In this document: piece by piece, positions 30,501 through 44,520 of the stretch
Position numbering within the stretch: the first letter of the stretch is position 1
Layout: each line of letters begins with the position of its first letter
Position numbers and translations under genes: made by a program
Notes under the pieces: model-generated
Databases searched by the model: none
What the model saw: only the letters and a program-made list of their open reading frames with translations
What the model was told of the DNA's origin: nothing
Source: Symbiodinium natans
Lineage: Eukaryota; Sar; Dinophyceae; Suessiales; Symbiodiniaceae
Direction of reading: 5' to 3'
DNA length: 64,000 bases
Assembly (NCBI GenBank): GCA_905221605.1
Contig: CAJNDS010002812.1
Coordinates: forward strand, 574,501-638,500

Positions 30501-30548
30501 ACGTAAATCCAACCGAAACCTGAATTCACGTATTCTGGAGACTCAGGG
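30501..30548 (-). repeat. Right terminal inverted repeat of the 12-kb transposon
   Basis: Read on the - strand from 30548 it repeats the left end: 26 perfect bases, one T/C change, then a decaying match to about base 48. Confidence 0.9.
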
Positions 30549-30550
30549 TA

Positions 30551-30695
30551 AGATTTCGGGCTCAATTTTTGCTCCAAAGAGTCAAATAGCAAGCCCTGGT
30601 CCCAAAGATTTTGGGTTCAATTTTTGCTTCAAAGAGTCAAATCGCAAGACCTGGTCCCTGAGATTTTGGGTTCAATTTTTGCTCCAGTCAAATCC
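30551..30695. repeat. About 55-bp repeat into which the transposon inserted
   Basis: Three units share GATTT-GGGTTCAATTTTTGC and GCAAG-CCTGGTCCC. The first unit lacks its left part, which lies on the other side of the transposon (18459-18470, AGCCCTGGTCCT). This is the basis of the empty-site reconstruction. Confidence 0.8.
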
Positions 30696-31640
30696 TTTTT
30701 TTTGCCTTAGATAGGCGGGTCTGTGAAGGTGCAAGATTGCGCCTAATGAGCAACTTGGTGAAAATCCTTCTGTTAGATGCCAAAAATCACAAAAACTAGC
30801 AATTTTGTGAAAATCCTTGTGTTTTGGCCTTAGATTGGTGTCTGTGAAGGCGCAAAATTGCCCACAAAAATGAGCAATTTGGTGAAAATGCTCATGTTTT
30901 GTCCTTAGATAGGGGTCCGTCAAGGCGCCACATCGCAAACAATCACGAAAATATGTTTTGGCCTTAGGTAGGGGTTCGTCAAGGCGCCACGTTGCAAACA
31001 AATCACCTAAATAAGCCGGTGAAGGCGCAAAATTACCAAAAGTCGCAATCTGGTAACATCCTTATGTTTTGGCCTTAGCTGGGGGTGGGCGCAGGCGCAA
31101 AATTACAAAAAGCACCAAAAGCAGCAGTTTGATGGAAATCCTTATGTTTTGGCCTTGGATAGGGGTCCGTCAAGGCGCCACATTGCAAAAAACAACCAAA
31201 CTCAGGAAAATCACAAAAATCAGCAATTTGATGAAAATCCTTTTGTTTTGGCCTTAGCTCAGGGTCGGTGAACGCGCAAAATTGCAAAAAATCACAAAAA
31301 ATTGAAAATCCGGATGTTTTTGCCTTACCTGGGGGTCTGTGAAGGTGCAAAATTGCCAAAAATCGCCCAAATGAACAATTTGGCGAAAACACCTATGTTT
31401 TTGGCTTTAGCTGGGGTCCGTGCAAGACGCAAAATCATCAACATCAGCAATTTGGTGAAAACCCTTTTGTTTTTGGCCTTCATTGGGGGTCCGTGAAGGT
31501 GCAAAATTGGAAAAAGTCACCGCAATGAGCAATTTGGTGAAAATCCTTATGTTAAGTTGGGGTACCTGAAGGAGCAAAAAAGGGGAAAAAATCCAACAAA
31601 ATTAGCAATTTGGTGAAAACCCTTATGTTTTGGTCTGAGA
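30696..31640. repeat. Divergent tandem repeat (TTATGTTTTGGCCTTAG units)
   Basis: Roughly ten diverged units of about 75-105 bp share AATTTGGTGAAAATCCTTATG, TTTTGGCCTTAG and GGGGTCCGTGAAGGCGCAAA. The open frames are repeat artefacts. From 31640 to about 32400 I see nothing I can name. Confidence 0.75.
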
Positions 31641-32629
31641 TGGAGCTGTGTAAAGGGTCCTTCCGAGTCCTTGCTCAGAAGACTTGTTCCTTTTCAATCT
31701 TCAAGGGTTTTAAAGAATGTAAGAGATTTTTTCTAATTTTAAGGGGCCTCTGTGGCATATTCGTTAAGTATCAACAATCTTCTTCTGAAAGAACCCTCCG
31801 AGTTTTATCTCCTGAAAAGAGGAAAAGGAAAATGCTAAGCGAAGCGTTCACTCATTGTTTTCCCCTAAATCCGATCTGAATTCACTAGATCTTCAGCGAA
31901 TATGGTTTGGAATAGGGTTAGGCTTAAGCTTCAGCCATAAGGTTCGCGATTCTCCCCCCTTTCCCGCAACCTCGTCGTGCCCAGGTGCGTGGTTTAAGAA
32001 TCTAGAATTAATAAACCTCAGTGTCCGGCGCAAAACCTTAAACAACTAAGGCTCATGCGTGCGTTTTGGTCTTAAACGTTAAAGGAATAGGTTTAGGAAT
32101 AAGGCTATGTCCCAAAACTAAATAAGAAGCATGTGTAAATCTTGGAATTTACCCTAAGCCTTCGTCGAATACGCTCAAATCTAAACCTTAAACGAGAAGG
32201 GTTTATGAGATATGTGTTTGTGAGTATTGGGGATGATGTGTGTGTGAGAAATGAGAATTGTTCTGGGTGACCCTTTGGGAAACATTGAAATGACAACCCA
32301 TGTACTTGCGAGCAAGTTGGGCTTGTGGGAAGGCCCAGAACCCAGATACTTGCTCACAATATTCTCGCTGGATCGGGGTTACATACAAAAACCCAATGCC
32401 CTCAAATCCTAGTCTTACGGTTTGAGGATTCCCGCCCTTTCCTCTCCATCTCTCTATGTGATATACAATACATATACGATACATACCTACAAGATGTGGG
32501 TAGAAATTCTAGCTGCTCCTCGTCGAAAGGAAAAAAGAAAATATCTGGACAGACTTGAAGAGAGAAGAGAACGATGGAACAGCAATGAGAAGCAAGAAGG
32601 ATAGCCAAAACAGTCGATATCATGTTCCC

Positions 32630-36779
<4,150 letters not shown>

Positions 36780-36790
36780 AAAACCTTTTG

Positions 36791-36800
36791 TTGGCTCAAG
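36791..36800 (+). other. Spliced-leader remnant at the 5' end of the retroelement
   Basis: TTGGCTCAAG equals the last ten bases of the dinoflagellate trans-spliced leader (…TTTTGGCTCAAG). It abuts the target duplication, sharing one T with it. This suggests the copied RNA was trans-spliced. A weaker echo, TGTGGCTCAAAAC, follows at 36802. Confidence 0.65.
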
Positions 36801-37170
36801 TTGTGGCTCAAAACGCTGCACGCAGTGCCGTCGTGGCCAGCCTTGGGGCCTACTTTCCTAGAGGTCTCTACCGGGCCCAAACCGCAACCTTAAAGGTCGT
36901 AGGCTGGCTGTCCAGCAAGGGTTGGGCGGGGTAGCGGTCTCTTCCAGTGGAGGCTCAGGGCCGACACTGAAGCGCGTAGTTGAGCCATTGCATTTCCCTT
37001 GAACACTTGAACAATCTTGCTTGCACAGTCCGCTTGATTTTCTTGAAAAAGGGAACTTTTTGTTTTGAGGGCCTTGCTCAAAACGCCCTTAGTTTTGTTG
37101 CCATACTTTTCTTGCAGTACAGTTTTCTTGAAGAGCGGCAGGCAGTCGCACCCGAGCAGAGAAGGCAGGC

Positions 37171-38295
37171 ATGACTCGTGCCTATTTTGTTTGCAAGAAG
37201 TGTGGGCCGAGCAGCTGGATCTTTCAGGATCGTGTCGGGGCGAATCCGTTTTGCCAGAAGTGTGGTTGCCAGTGGCCGAAGCCGAAGCCACAGCAGCCCA
37301 ATGCAATTGCAGGTGCTGACTGGGCGAACCGTGACCAGGCCCGTGTGTGGAAGAACAAGGGCCCCAAGGCCACAAAGGACCGTGCAGGCAACGCTCCTGT
37401 GGGGGCCGCGCAGAGGGCTCTGGTGACTGTGTGGGACTCTCTCCCTGGGCCGGCGCAGCAGGCCATCGAGTTGGCTGGCTGGCAGCCGCGACCTCCAGCT
37501 TCCCCGCCGGGGCTGGGAGGAAAGGGCAATCAGTCGAAGCAGGAAGGCGTGAGGCCATCGAAAGGGGGCTCGGGCAAGGGACATGGTGCCAGTGGCGGTG
37601 CTGAAGCTGAGGCTGTGCGTGTAGAAACAGCAAAGGCATTGTTTGCTTCTGCGAGTGATGAACAGCGGGCGCTTCTCATTCAGCTGGGCATCAAGGCCCC
37701 TGAGGAGCCGCAGCCTGATTTGACTGCATTGTGCAAACAGCACATGAGTTCCCTGCCTGCTGACATCCGCAAGCTTGTTGAGGATCCCCCTGAAAAGCCT
37801 CCAACAGCACAGGAACTGATGAGTGAAAAGAGCAAACAGTTTAAGGTTGCAACAACTGAGCTGCGAGAGCTTATCTTCAAGAAGTCTTCTTTGCAGTTGC
37901 GCTTGGATAAGCATAAGGAGCTTTTCACCAGCATGCTTGCAGACATGAAAGTCATTAATGAAACCTTGGAGGCACGGCAGAAGTTGGTGTCTTCCTTGCA
38001 GCTCGAGCTTCAGTCGTCTGTTGCTGCTGTTCCTACTCCCGAGGCCTTGCCCGAGGCAACAGAGTCTCTTGCCAAGCAGGTTGAGGCTATGGATGTAGAC
38101 CAGCTTGATGACTACAAGCAGAGGGTGATTGATGCGCTGGAGGAGGCTGTGAAGCGCAGGCGTACTGAGGCGCCGGCAGCGAAGCCATTGCCAGCCCAAG
38201 AGGCTCCCGCAGGGCCGGGACAGGCTGGTGAGGCCATGCCTGCAGGTGAAGGCAAGGACCGGTCTCGCAGTCGGGGTCGTGCCCAGCAGGGTTAG
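37171..38295 (+). CDS. LINE ORF1: zinc ribbon plus coiled coil, nucleic-acid-binding protein
   Basis: 374 residues from ATG 37171 to TAG 38293-38295. The N-terminus has two Cys pairs (FVCKKCG at about 7-13 and FCQKCGCQW at about 28-36), a zinc-ribbon look. The middle is Pro/Gly rich. Residues about 210-300 form a likely coiled coil (TTELRELIFKKSSLQLRLDK). The tail is RS-like (DRSRSRGRAQQG). LINE ORF1 proteins typically bind element RNA and multimerise through coiled coils; that role is inferred. The stop is followed by GGA, and the same frame stays open into ORF2, so readthrough is possible. I chose the first ATG of the open frame, 370 nt inside the element. Confidence 0.8.
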   Translation: MTRAYFVCKKCGPSSWIFQDRVGANPFCQKCGCQWPKPKPQQPNAIAGADWANRDQARVWKNKGPKATKDRAGNAPVGAAQRALVTVWDSLPGPAQQAIELAGWQPRPPASPPGLGGKGNQSKQEGVRPSKGGSGKGHGASGGAEAEAVRVETAKALFASASDEQRALLIQLGIKAPEEPQPDLTALCKQHMSSLPADIRKLVEDPPEKPPTAQELMSEKSKQFKVATTELRELIFKKSSLQLRLDKHKELFTSMLADMKVINETLEARQKLVSSLQLELQSSVAAVPTPEALPEATESLAKQVEAMDVDQLDDYKQRVIDALEEAVKRRRTEAPAAKPLPAQEAPAGPGQAGEAMPAGEGKDRSRSRGRAQQG

Positions 38296-41200
38296 GGATC
38301 GGGGATAGGGGTTGTAGGCCGTCTTGCGTCGGTGGGGAGTGCTGTGTTTGCAGATCCAAGCTGTGACAAACCTGTGCATTTCCTTTCCATTTCTAGCCTG
38401 CCTTCAGCCCTTAAATCCCGGCTCCAGCTGTGCAATGAGCTAGACAATCACGCGGAGGAACCCGTTGCTTTGTCTGGCGATGTACTGGACAGTGATCAGC
38501 CGCCTGCGTCAATCCATCTTGATGCGTTCGGGCCCTACACTCAGTATGCCGAGCCGTATGTCATTTCGGACAAGTCCGTTTCGCTCGGCAGCTTGAGGCA
38601 AGAGAGTGGTCAGCATTGGGCGCAGTCTATTGAATTTGCTAGCTTTGAGAACTCCGTTGCGTGCCCGATACCGCGTTGTGAGCTTTGTGCATCCCCGTTG
38701 GCTGTCGCAAGAAATGTGAGCCCCCGGGGGGTGCATGCCGTTGGGTATGACTTGTGCACCTTTTGTGTTGGCCAGGCCGTGACAGCCACAAGCTGTGCGG
38801 CCAGCTATCACGCCGAATCCTCTGGAGTGCAAGGGAGGCCGGAGCCTTTCGTTGTTGGTATCATTCCTGGCCCTTACCCATGTGCTTCCCTCAATGCGGA
38901 GGGCCCGAACCTCAATTCGAACCTCATTTTGGAGTCAAGCGGGCTGGACCTCCGCCAGCCTCGGTTTTCGGCTGGAGTTTGTTCACAGGACCTCCCAGGG
39001 CCCGAGCTGTGCGCATGTGGAAGTGGCAAGGTCCTAGGTGCCCTTCATGTGCCAGAGGTTCAGGCTTTTGTGAGAGCATGCGGCAACGTCGCAGAAAACA
39101 ACCCAGGTACGGAGGTTCGTTTGGCGGTGCATCAGTTGAACAACTTCTGCCAGTGGTGCATCCTTGCCTGGCATGCCGGGGCCAGCAAAGCTAAAGGTGG
39201 GGCGCTTCCGTTGGGACGTCCCTGTCCTGACCTGTCGGGGCCGAGGTTTTTTGGTTCTGAGTTCCTTTCTTCTGATTTTGGGGGGCCTCGGCTGGGATCT
39301 CAGGTTGATGTTGAAGCCCCAGCTGTCCCAACGTCTGCCGTAATCGCCCAGAGGCCATTCAACCAAGGGTCGGCCCCAATGTCGCTTTCGCAGCCGCCCC
39401 AGTCCAGGCGAGCGCGGAGAAGATGGCACAGGCGCCGCAGGTTGGCCGAGGGAGCCCCCAGCACCCAGGAGGAGGACGAGGCTTTTGCCATGAAGTGGAG
39501 TTTGTGTGAGGAGTTGGTGGGGTCGCTGGCCCGGGGTCCTGGGGGACCAGGTGCAGGCACGAAAGCACCGGCGTGCTCAGCCGATGGTGCACAGGTGCAT
39601 AAGTTGGCAGAAGTACAACCCGATGTGCGCCCTGCAGGCTGCGCTCGGAAAATGGCCCAACAAACTGCGCTTTTAAACGTCAAACAGGCTGTCCTATCAC
39701 AGGATGAGGGTGCCCTGCTTGATGCGGTGGAGGTGATGGAGCAACAAGGTCTCATGCAGGAGGGCACTTTCGTTTGGAGGGCCGCTGAGCTCGCCATTGA
39801 AACTCAGGCGGGGGATGTGCCTAGGAGTGTGGCTTGTTGGGCTATTGACGATGCCCTTTCCAATCTGTCGACACCAAAATTGAGAGCAGACCTGCATGTG
39901 ATTAGTGCCAACATAACTTCTTGGAGGAAGGACCTGTGCCCATGGATTGCTCAACATAAGGCGTCCATCTTGTTGCTACAGGAAACACATCTTTCGCCTG
40001 AACAGCCTGATCTTATCGATGCCCAGCTCGGGTTTCATGGCTATGGTGTTTTCAGCATCCCGGGCCATCCCACAGGCAAGGGAGGTACCTCAGGGGGATT
40101 GGCCATTTGTTTCCGCAAACACTTGAACCTGAGGTGTGTCCATCATTTTGTCAAGGCCGGTGCTGGGTATCAAGTTGCAGCCCTCAGGTTGAAGGATGCC
40201 GATTGTTACTTTGTGAATGTTTACTTGAAGGCTGGTGAGGGTTTTCAGGGCAGCCTCAATGCGCAAATCCTGGCCAGCTTGATTCCATTCCTTCGCTCGG
40301 TCCGGGGCCTCTATTTCTTGGCCGGGGATTTCAACGAAGATTTTGATGTCATTGCTGCAACCAGTCTTGAGCAGGAGGCTAAGGGCAGGTGGATCAGTTC
40401 AGGTGAGTCCACATGTGCCGGGGGTGGCAACATTGACTATGGCTTGCTGGCGCCGGTCTTGGCGGCCGGAGCCTCCTTGTCTGTGGATTGGATCACCCCT
40501 TTCGCTCCCCATGCGGCCCTGCATTGGTCGCTTCAGCTGCAGCACTTTGATGTTAAGCTTCCCCAGCTTGCGCCCTTCAGGCCAGCCCAGGTGCAACCCC
40601 GGCCGTTCGAGCTCCGCTTGGCCATTGATGAGCAGGGTGAGCAAGCTGCGCAGGCCCACACGGAGAGGGCTGTTCACCTTCTTGGGGTGGATGTCGCGAA
40701 TCCGGGTTTAAGTGCTCTGTTTGCCAGCCTCAGTTGCGACGTTGAGCTTTCCGTTTACAGTGCCAGCCAAGGCCGGGGTTCTCAGGTTAGGTGCCAAAGG
40801 AAGCCGTTGCTTGTTCAGAGGGCCCCGCTTGCTGGGTGGGGTGGTGCGCAGGCTTCATTTTGGAATCGTATGGTGGTCTGGTTGGAGGCTTGTTCTCGGT
40901 CTTTCCATGTCAGCCCCTTCGCCCAACGGGCCGTGCAGAAGCTGAAAGCCATGTGGCATGGTAATGCTTCGGAGGCTGAGGCCTTTTGCTCGGAGCTTAG
41001 GGCCACGATTGATAACGGGCACGCTGGGTCATTGCCGGGTTTGCTTGTAACTGCTAAGGGGCAGCATAAACTTCATTTTAAAAAGTGGCAACAAGAGAAA
41101 AATGCCTCCTATGCCAAATGGCTCCGGCAAGCCTCCTTGAAGGGTATGCGACCCTTGTTCAAAAGTGTTAAGTCTGAAGAGGTCATCACCATTCGCCCCT

Positions 41201-44200
41201 TTCTTGATGCGCCCGTCCAGGAACGCATTTATCTTCGGTGGCGCCAATGGTTTGATTTGTGGTCGCACCCGGACGGGGTCGATCCGGCTTTGTTGGCATC
41301 TCTCAAGGCGGCAGCCATTGAGCAAGCGGGCAGACTGCCCCCGATTTCTCTGGATCGGGCGGTTTCTTTCTTTAAGAAGGTTCCTTGTAAGGCGCCAGGT
41401 TTAGACGGTTGGACGTGCGAAGTTCTGCTTCACTTGAGTGCTGAGGCAGTGCAAGCCATTCTTGATTTTTTCCATCACTGTGAGAGGCAAGCTGCGTGGC
41501 CGGATCAGCTGGTTTTCGCGCTTATTGCGTTACTTCCCAAATCTGAAAAACGTGAGCGTCCCATTGCACTTCTGCACATTTTATATCGTGCTTGGGTAAA
41601 ATTGAGATGGCAACTTGTTGCTGATTGGCAGGCTGCCTATGCTAGGCAGGCTCAATGGGACAAGGCCGTCCCGGGGGGCCAGGTCCTTGATGTGGCCCTT
41701 GCCAGGTTGATGTTGGGGGAAACGGTGCGACGCAGCAAGCATCACTTGATAACCCTGTTTCTTGACATGGAGACCTTTTATGATCGGTGCTTGTTTAATG
41801 ACGTCATCAACTCCGGTCTTTCCCTTCAATACCCCCCTTTGATCCTTCACCAAGCCCTGCTCACTTATATGGGGCCTCGTTTCGTTCAGTCTGAGGGCTC
41901 CCTGTGCCCGCCTATATGGCCGGGCAGGGGAGTCCTGGCAGGATGCCCGGCGGCACCTTCGGTGTCAAAACTTGTCATCCACCCAGTTGCTGCGAAACTG
42001 GCCTCTAAGAAAACTGCTTGCAACCTTGACGTTTGGATTGATGATCTTTCCTTGGATTCGATTAATAAGTCCCCGCTTCATGTCGCCAGTGATTGTCTTA
42101 AGTTGTTTAGAGGGCTTCGGCAGGACTTGGAGTCTAAGGGTGCCCAGGTTTCAATCTCCAAGACTTGTTTTGTGGCTTCGTCCAAGGAGGCGGCTAAGGC
42201 TCTTGAGAGGCTTCGGGGATCAACAGACCCGAAGGTTAAGCCGCTGAACAGGGACCTCGGGATAACCTCAGCAGGAGGTCGCAGGCGAGTGCTGGGTTTG
42301 GCGGAGCATCGGCGGAAGAAGGCGGCAGGGCGTTCGCGGAAGTTAAATAAGCTTGCCGTTCCGGGTCGGGCACACAGAATTCGGATCGTTCGCGCATCTT
42401 TGTGCTCGGCGGGGCTTTGGGGGCACCAGGCCCAAGGAGTGAGCCCGAAGCGGAGGAAGTTTTACCGCACTTTAGTTGCCAAACACCTTGGTCGCCATAA
42501 GTTAGGTTGTCTTGATCTTACATTTCTTGTTCACCGGCGTCGATGTGAGGACCCCCATTTAACCTTGCTGAGGCAACATGTCCGTTCCGTTGCGAGGGTC
42601 TTCCGCAGATGGCAGGGTGTAGATCCAGACAAGTTTCGTTCGACATGGGCCAGCATTTGGCTGTGGCTTGTTGCGGCACAGCACCCGTGGAAGCGGGTCA
42701 ATGGTCCGCTCGCGGCCTTAATGGCCTATCTTGGTGAACTCGGTGTTCAGGCGCCCCAAGCTCATCACTGGCATAAGGGCGACAGCCACCTAACGATCGA
42801 TTGGTCCAGCCTGGATGCCACTCGTCGTGTGTGGCAGTGGCTCCTGCCCCTGTGGGAAGAGGCTCGCTTGCAGCGGGTGGCCAAACTGGAGGGGTGCCAT
42901 GCGCTGGACTTGGGGGTTGATTTTGCGGTTCAGGACCGCCTCCAAAAGCGAAAGTTTTTCAACAAAAACATGGCCGTTAACCTGCAAGCGTTGTGGCAAG
43001 GTGCTTTGTTGAGCAGGTCCAAGCCGGGGTGGTGCACAGCTTGCAATTGCCCACTTGATTTGCAACACGTCTTGTGGGACTGTCCCTTCATCTCTGATAA
43101 ATTTCCTTTGCCTCCGCATCTCCGTGAAGCCCGCGCAAAGTTCCCTTGGCCGAGTCTCTGGCTCAGAGGATTGGTTCCCAAGGACGTTACCAGGTTGGGT
43201 GTGTTACGGAACTCCTCTGGTTGTGTTGTGGACGGGTTGTGGCAAAATCGACATGTCCTCAACAGCGACTCCTTGGTTTTTGCTTCGGATGCTTCAGGGG
43301 GCCCTGGAGCCAGGGATCATAGATCGGCCTGTGTGGCATGGGCCTGCGCGGCCTACAAGCTCGAGCCCGATGGCCCCAAACGTGTGGCAAGCATCACTTG
43401 TTTCCCGGAGCAGCCCTTGACAGTTGCCAGTGCGGAGCAGCAAGCCGCCTATGAGCTTTTCAGTAGGGTTTCGGGTTCCTTCGATTTGACGGTGGACTGC
43501 AAGGCGGTCACGCAGGTTGTAGCCAGGCCGTCGCCGCCACTTGATGGCCCGGTTCCTTGGGGTTTAGTTTGGCCTGACCGGTCTAGGGCTAACATCACCT
43601 GGGTTCCCAGCCACAAGGATGCTTCTTATTTTGCCGAACGAGGCATCCCGGAGTGGCGCCGTCTTATCAATGCTGATGTAGATGAGCTTTGTGGTTCGAG
43701 GGCAGCTAGGGTTTATGCTGACGCGAGCAAGCCTGCCTTAGAGGCCATTGATAGGCTTTGTGAAGACGTTTGTTTACATTTGGCTCGGAAAATTGGGTAC
43801 ATCCTTCAGCGAAAAAAGGACAAGTCTTTCCCGTGGTTGCTGGAGCGAAGCAGTCTTGAATCACAAAGAGGGGTTTCCTCTCAGGTCATTCCGGGGGACA
43901 AGTTTGTGAAGCCAATATCGGGGCCAAAAGTTTACAAACCCAATAAAAGGCAGCGTCTCAAAGACATGCTTGCAAACCCCGATCCTGCTTTGGGCCATGT
44001 TTGGCGGGACTGCGAGTCCAAAGCCGTGAACAATTTCGCGATTCAGTGCACGGTTTGCAAGCTTTACGTGGAGCAATGCAATGCTCAGGATGTCTTTAAT
44101 CGCAAGGCGTCCAACCCTTGTCAGGGCATCGTGGGCACAGTGCCGCCGATTTGGCAGGTGCATGAAACTCATGACATGCTTAATAAGGGATCCTTCTATA

Positions 44201-44520
44201 CTTGCACCAAGTGTTTGGCCATTGTCAAGGTTGCTTCGACTTCGGCTTCGTCATTGCTTCAGGCCCCTTGTAAAGGTCTCGGTCGTAAGATCAATTCGGG
44301 AACTCAATTGAAGTCGATGGCCAATGTAGAGAGCGCAAAAAATCATTCTATTGAAACTGCGATGCAGGGTCTTGATCGTCGTTCCCAGGAGATTGCCAAT
44401 GACACAACGGCCACGACTCACGTGATTCATCATGTGCCGAAAGCTCCAGCCAAACCAAAGGGGAAGCCCAAGGCCAAAAGCAAGGATTCTTTCCGGCAGA
44501 CCCGCCTGTCCTTCAATTAA
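38296..44520 (+). CDS. LINE ORF2: APE endonuclease, reverse transcriptase, RNase H polyprotein
   Basis: Open from just after the ORF1 TAG to TAA 44520, in ORF1's frame, with no ATG until about residue 389, so initiation is unclear (a GTG lies at 38332). Counting from 38332: a Cys motif near 110-148; APE-type endonuclease about 520-735 (VISANITSW, LLLQETHLS, FLAGDFNED, and a final DW...HW where SDH is usual). Reverse transcriptase about 1000-1260 (KAPGLDGW, LIALLPKSEKRERPI, FLDMETFYDR, GCPAAPSVSK, and WIDDLSLD in place of Y-x-D-D). RNase H about 1645-1790 (FASDASGG, AEQQAAYE, VDCKAV, SHKDAS…NADVDEL). A Cys-rich tail (CTVCKLYVEQC, CTKC) precedes a basic C-terminus ending RQTRLSFN. All catalytic acidic residues appear present, with no frameshift over 6.2 kb, so the copy looks young. 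Confidence 0.9.
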   Translation, partial: GSGIGVVGRLASVGSAVFADPSCDKPVHFLSISSLPSALKSRLQLCNELDNHAEEPVALSGDVLDSDQPPASIHLDAFGPYTQYAEPYVISDKSVSLGSLRQESGQHWAQSIEFASFENSVACPIPRCELCASPLAVARNVSPRGVHAVGYDLCTFCVGQAVTATSCAASYHAESSGVQGRPEPFVVGIIPGPYPCASLNAEGPNLNSNLILESSGLDLRQPRFSAGVCSQDLPGPELCACGSGKVLGALHVPEVQAFVRACGNVAENNPGTEVRLAVHQLNNFCQWCILAWHAGASKAKGGALPLGRPCPDLSGPRFFGSEFLSSDFGGPRLGSQVDVEAPAVPTSAVIAQRPFNQGSAPMSLSQPPQSRRARRRWHRRRRLAEGAPSTQEEDEAFAMKWSLCEELVGSLARGPGGPGAGTKAPACSADGAQVHKLAEVQPDVRPAGCARKMAQQTALLNVKQAVLSQDEGALLDAVEVMEQQGLMQEGTFVWRAAELAIETQAGDVPRSVACWAIDDALSNLSTPKLRADLHVISANITSWRKDLCPWIAQHKASILLLQETHLSPEQPDLIDAQLGFHGYGVFSIPGHPTGKGGTSGGLAICFRKHLNLRCVHHFVKAGAGYQVAALRLKDADCYFVNVYLKAGEGFQGSLNAQILASLIPFLRSVRGLYFLAGDFNEDFDVIAATSLEQEAKGRWISSGESTCAGGGNIDYGLLAPVLAAGASLSVDWITPFAPHAALHWSLQLQHFDVKLPQLAPFRPAQVQPRPFELRLAIDEQGEQAAQAHTERAVHLLGVDVANPGLSALFASLSCDVELSVYSASQGRGSQVRCQRKPLLVQRAPLAGWGGAQASFWNRMVVWLEACSRSFHVSPFAQRAVQKLKAMWHGNASEAEAFCSELRATIDNGHAGSLPGLLVTAKGQHKLHFKKWQQEKNASYAKWLRQASLKGMRPLFKSVKSEEVITIRPFLDAPVQERIYLRWRQWFDLWSHPDGVDPALLASLKAAAIEQAGRLPPISLDRAVSFFKKVPCKAPGLDGWTCEVLLHLSAEAVQAILDFFHHCERQAAWPDQLVFALIALLPKSEKRERPIALLHILYRAWVKLRWQLVADWQAAYARQAQWDKAVPGGQVLDVALARLMLGETVRRSKHHLITLFLDMETFYDRCLFNDVINSGLSLQYPPLILHQALLTYMGPRFVQSEGSLCPPIWPGRGVLAGCPAAPSVSKLVIHPVAAKLASKKTACNLDVWIDDLSLDSINKSPLHVASDCLKLFRGLRQDLESKGAQVSISKTCFVASSKEAAKALERLRGSTDPKVKPLNRDLGITSAGGRRRVLGLAEHRRKKAAGRSRKLNKLAVPGRAHRIRIVRASLCSAGLWGHQAQGVSPKRRKFYRTLVAKHLGRHKLGCLDLTFLVHRRRCEDPHLTLLRQHVRSVARVFRRWQGVDPDKFRSTWASIWLWLVAAQHPWKRVNGPLAALMAYLGELGVQAPQAHHWHKGDSHLTIDWSSLDATRRVWQWLLPLWEEARLQRVAKLEGCHALDLGVDFAVQDRLQKRKFFNKNMAVNLQALWQGALLSRSKPGWCTACNCPLDLQHVLWDCPFISDKFPLPPHLREARAKFPWPSLWLRGLVPKDVTRLGVLRNSSGCVVDGLWQNRHVLNSDSLVFASDASGGPGARDHRSACVAWACAAYKLEPDGPKRVASITCFPEQPLTVASAEQQAAYELFSRVSGSFDLTVDCKAVTQVVARPSPPLDGPVPWGLVWPDRSRANITWVPSHKDASYFAERGIPEWRRLINADVDELCGSRAARVYADASKPALEAIDRLCEDVCLHLARKIGYILQRKKDKSFPWLLERSSLESQRGVSSQVIPGDKFVKPISGPKVYKPNKRQRLKDMLANPDPALGHVWRDCESKAVNNFAIQCTVCKLYVEQCNAQDVFNRKASNPCQGIVGTVPPIWQVHETHDMLNKGSFYTCTKCLAIVKVASTSASSLLQAPCKGLGRKINSGTQLKSMANVESAKNHSIETAMQGLDRRSQEIANDTTATTHVIHHVPKAPAKPKGKPKAKSKDSFRQTRLSFN

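Larger units (their letters stand above)
18473..30548 (+). mobile_element. 12.08-kb DNA transposon with terminal inverted repeats
   Basis: The ends are inverted copies. Left 18473 begins CCCTGAGTCTCCAGAATACG; right 30548 read on the - strand begins identically. Identity is perfect for 26 bp and 33 of 35 bp, then continues weakly to about 48 bp. Both ends are flanked by TA (18471-18472 and 30549-30550). Joining the flanks at one TA gives AGCCCTGGTCC-TTA-AGATTT, which lines up base for base in length with the repeat copy AGCCCTGGTCC-CAA-AGATTT just downstream (30592-30611). This argues for clean insertion with a TA duplication. Inside are genes A, B, D, C (+) and E (-), repeated subterminal motifs, a nested foldback element and several telomere-like tracts. 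Gene C is the probable transposase. Confidence 0.85.

Noticed and set aside
18473-30548. piggyBac or typical CACTA element
   Set aside because: Flanks show TA, not a full TTAA on both sides, and the ends do not start CACTA; I only claim transposase resemblance.
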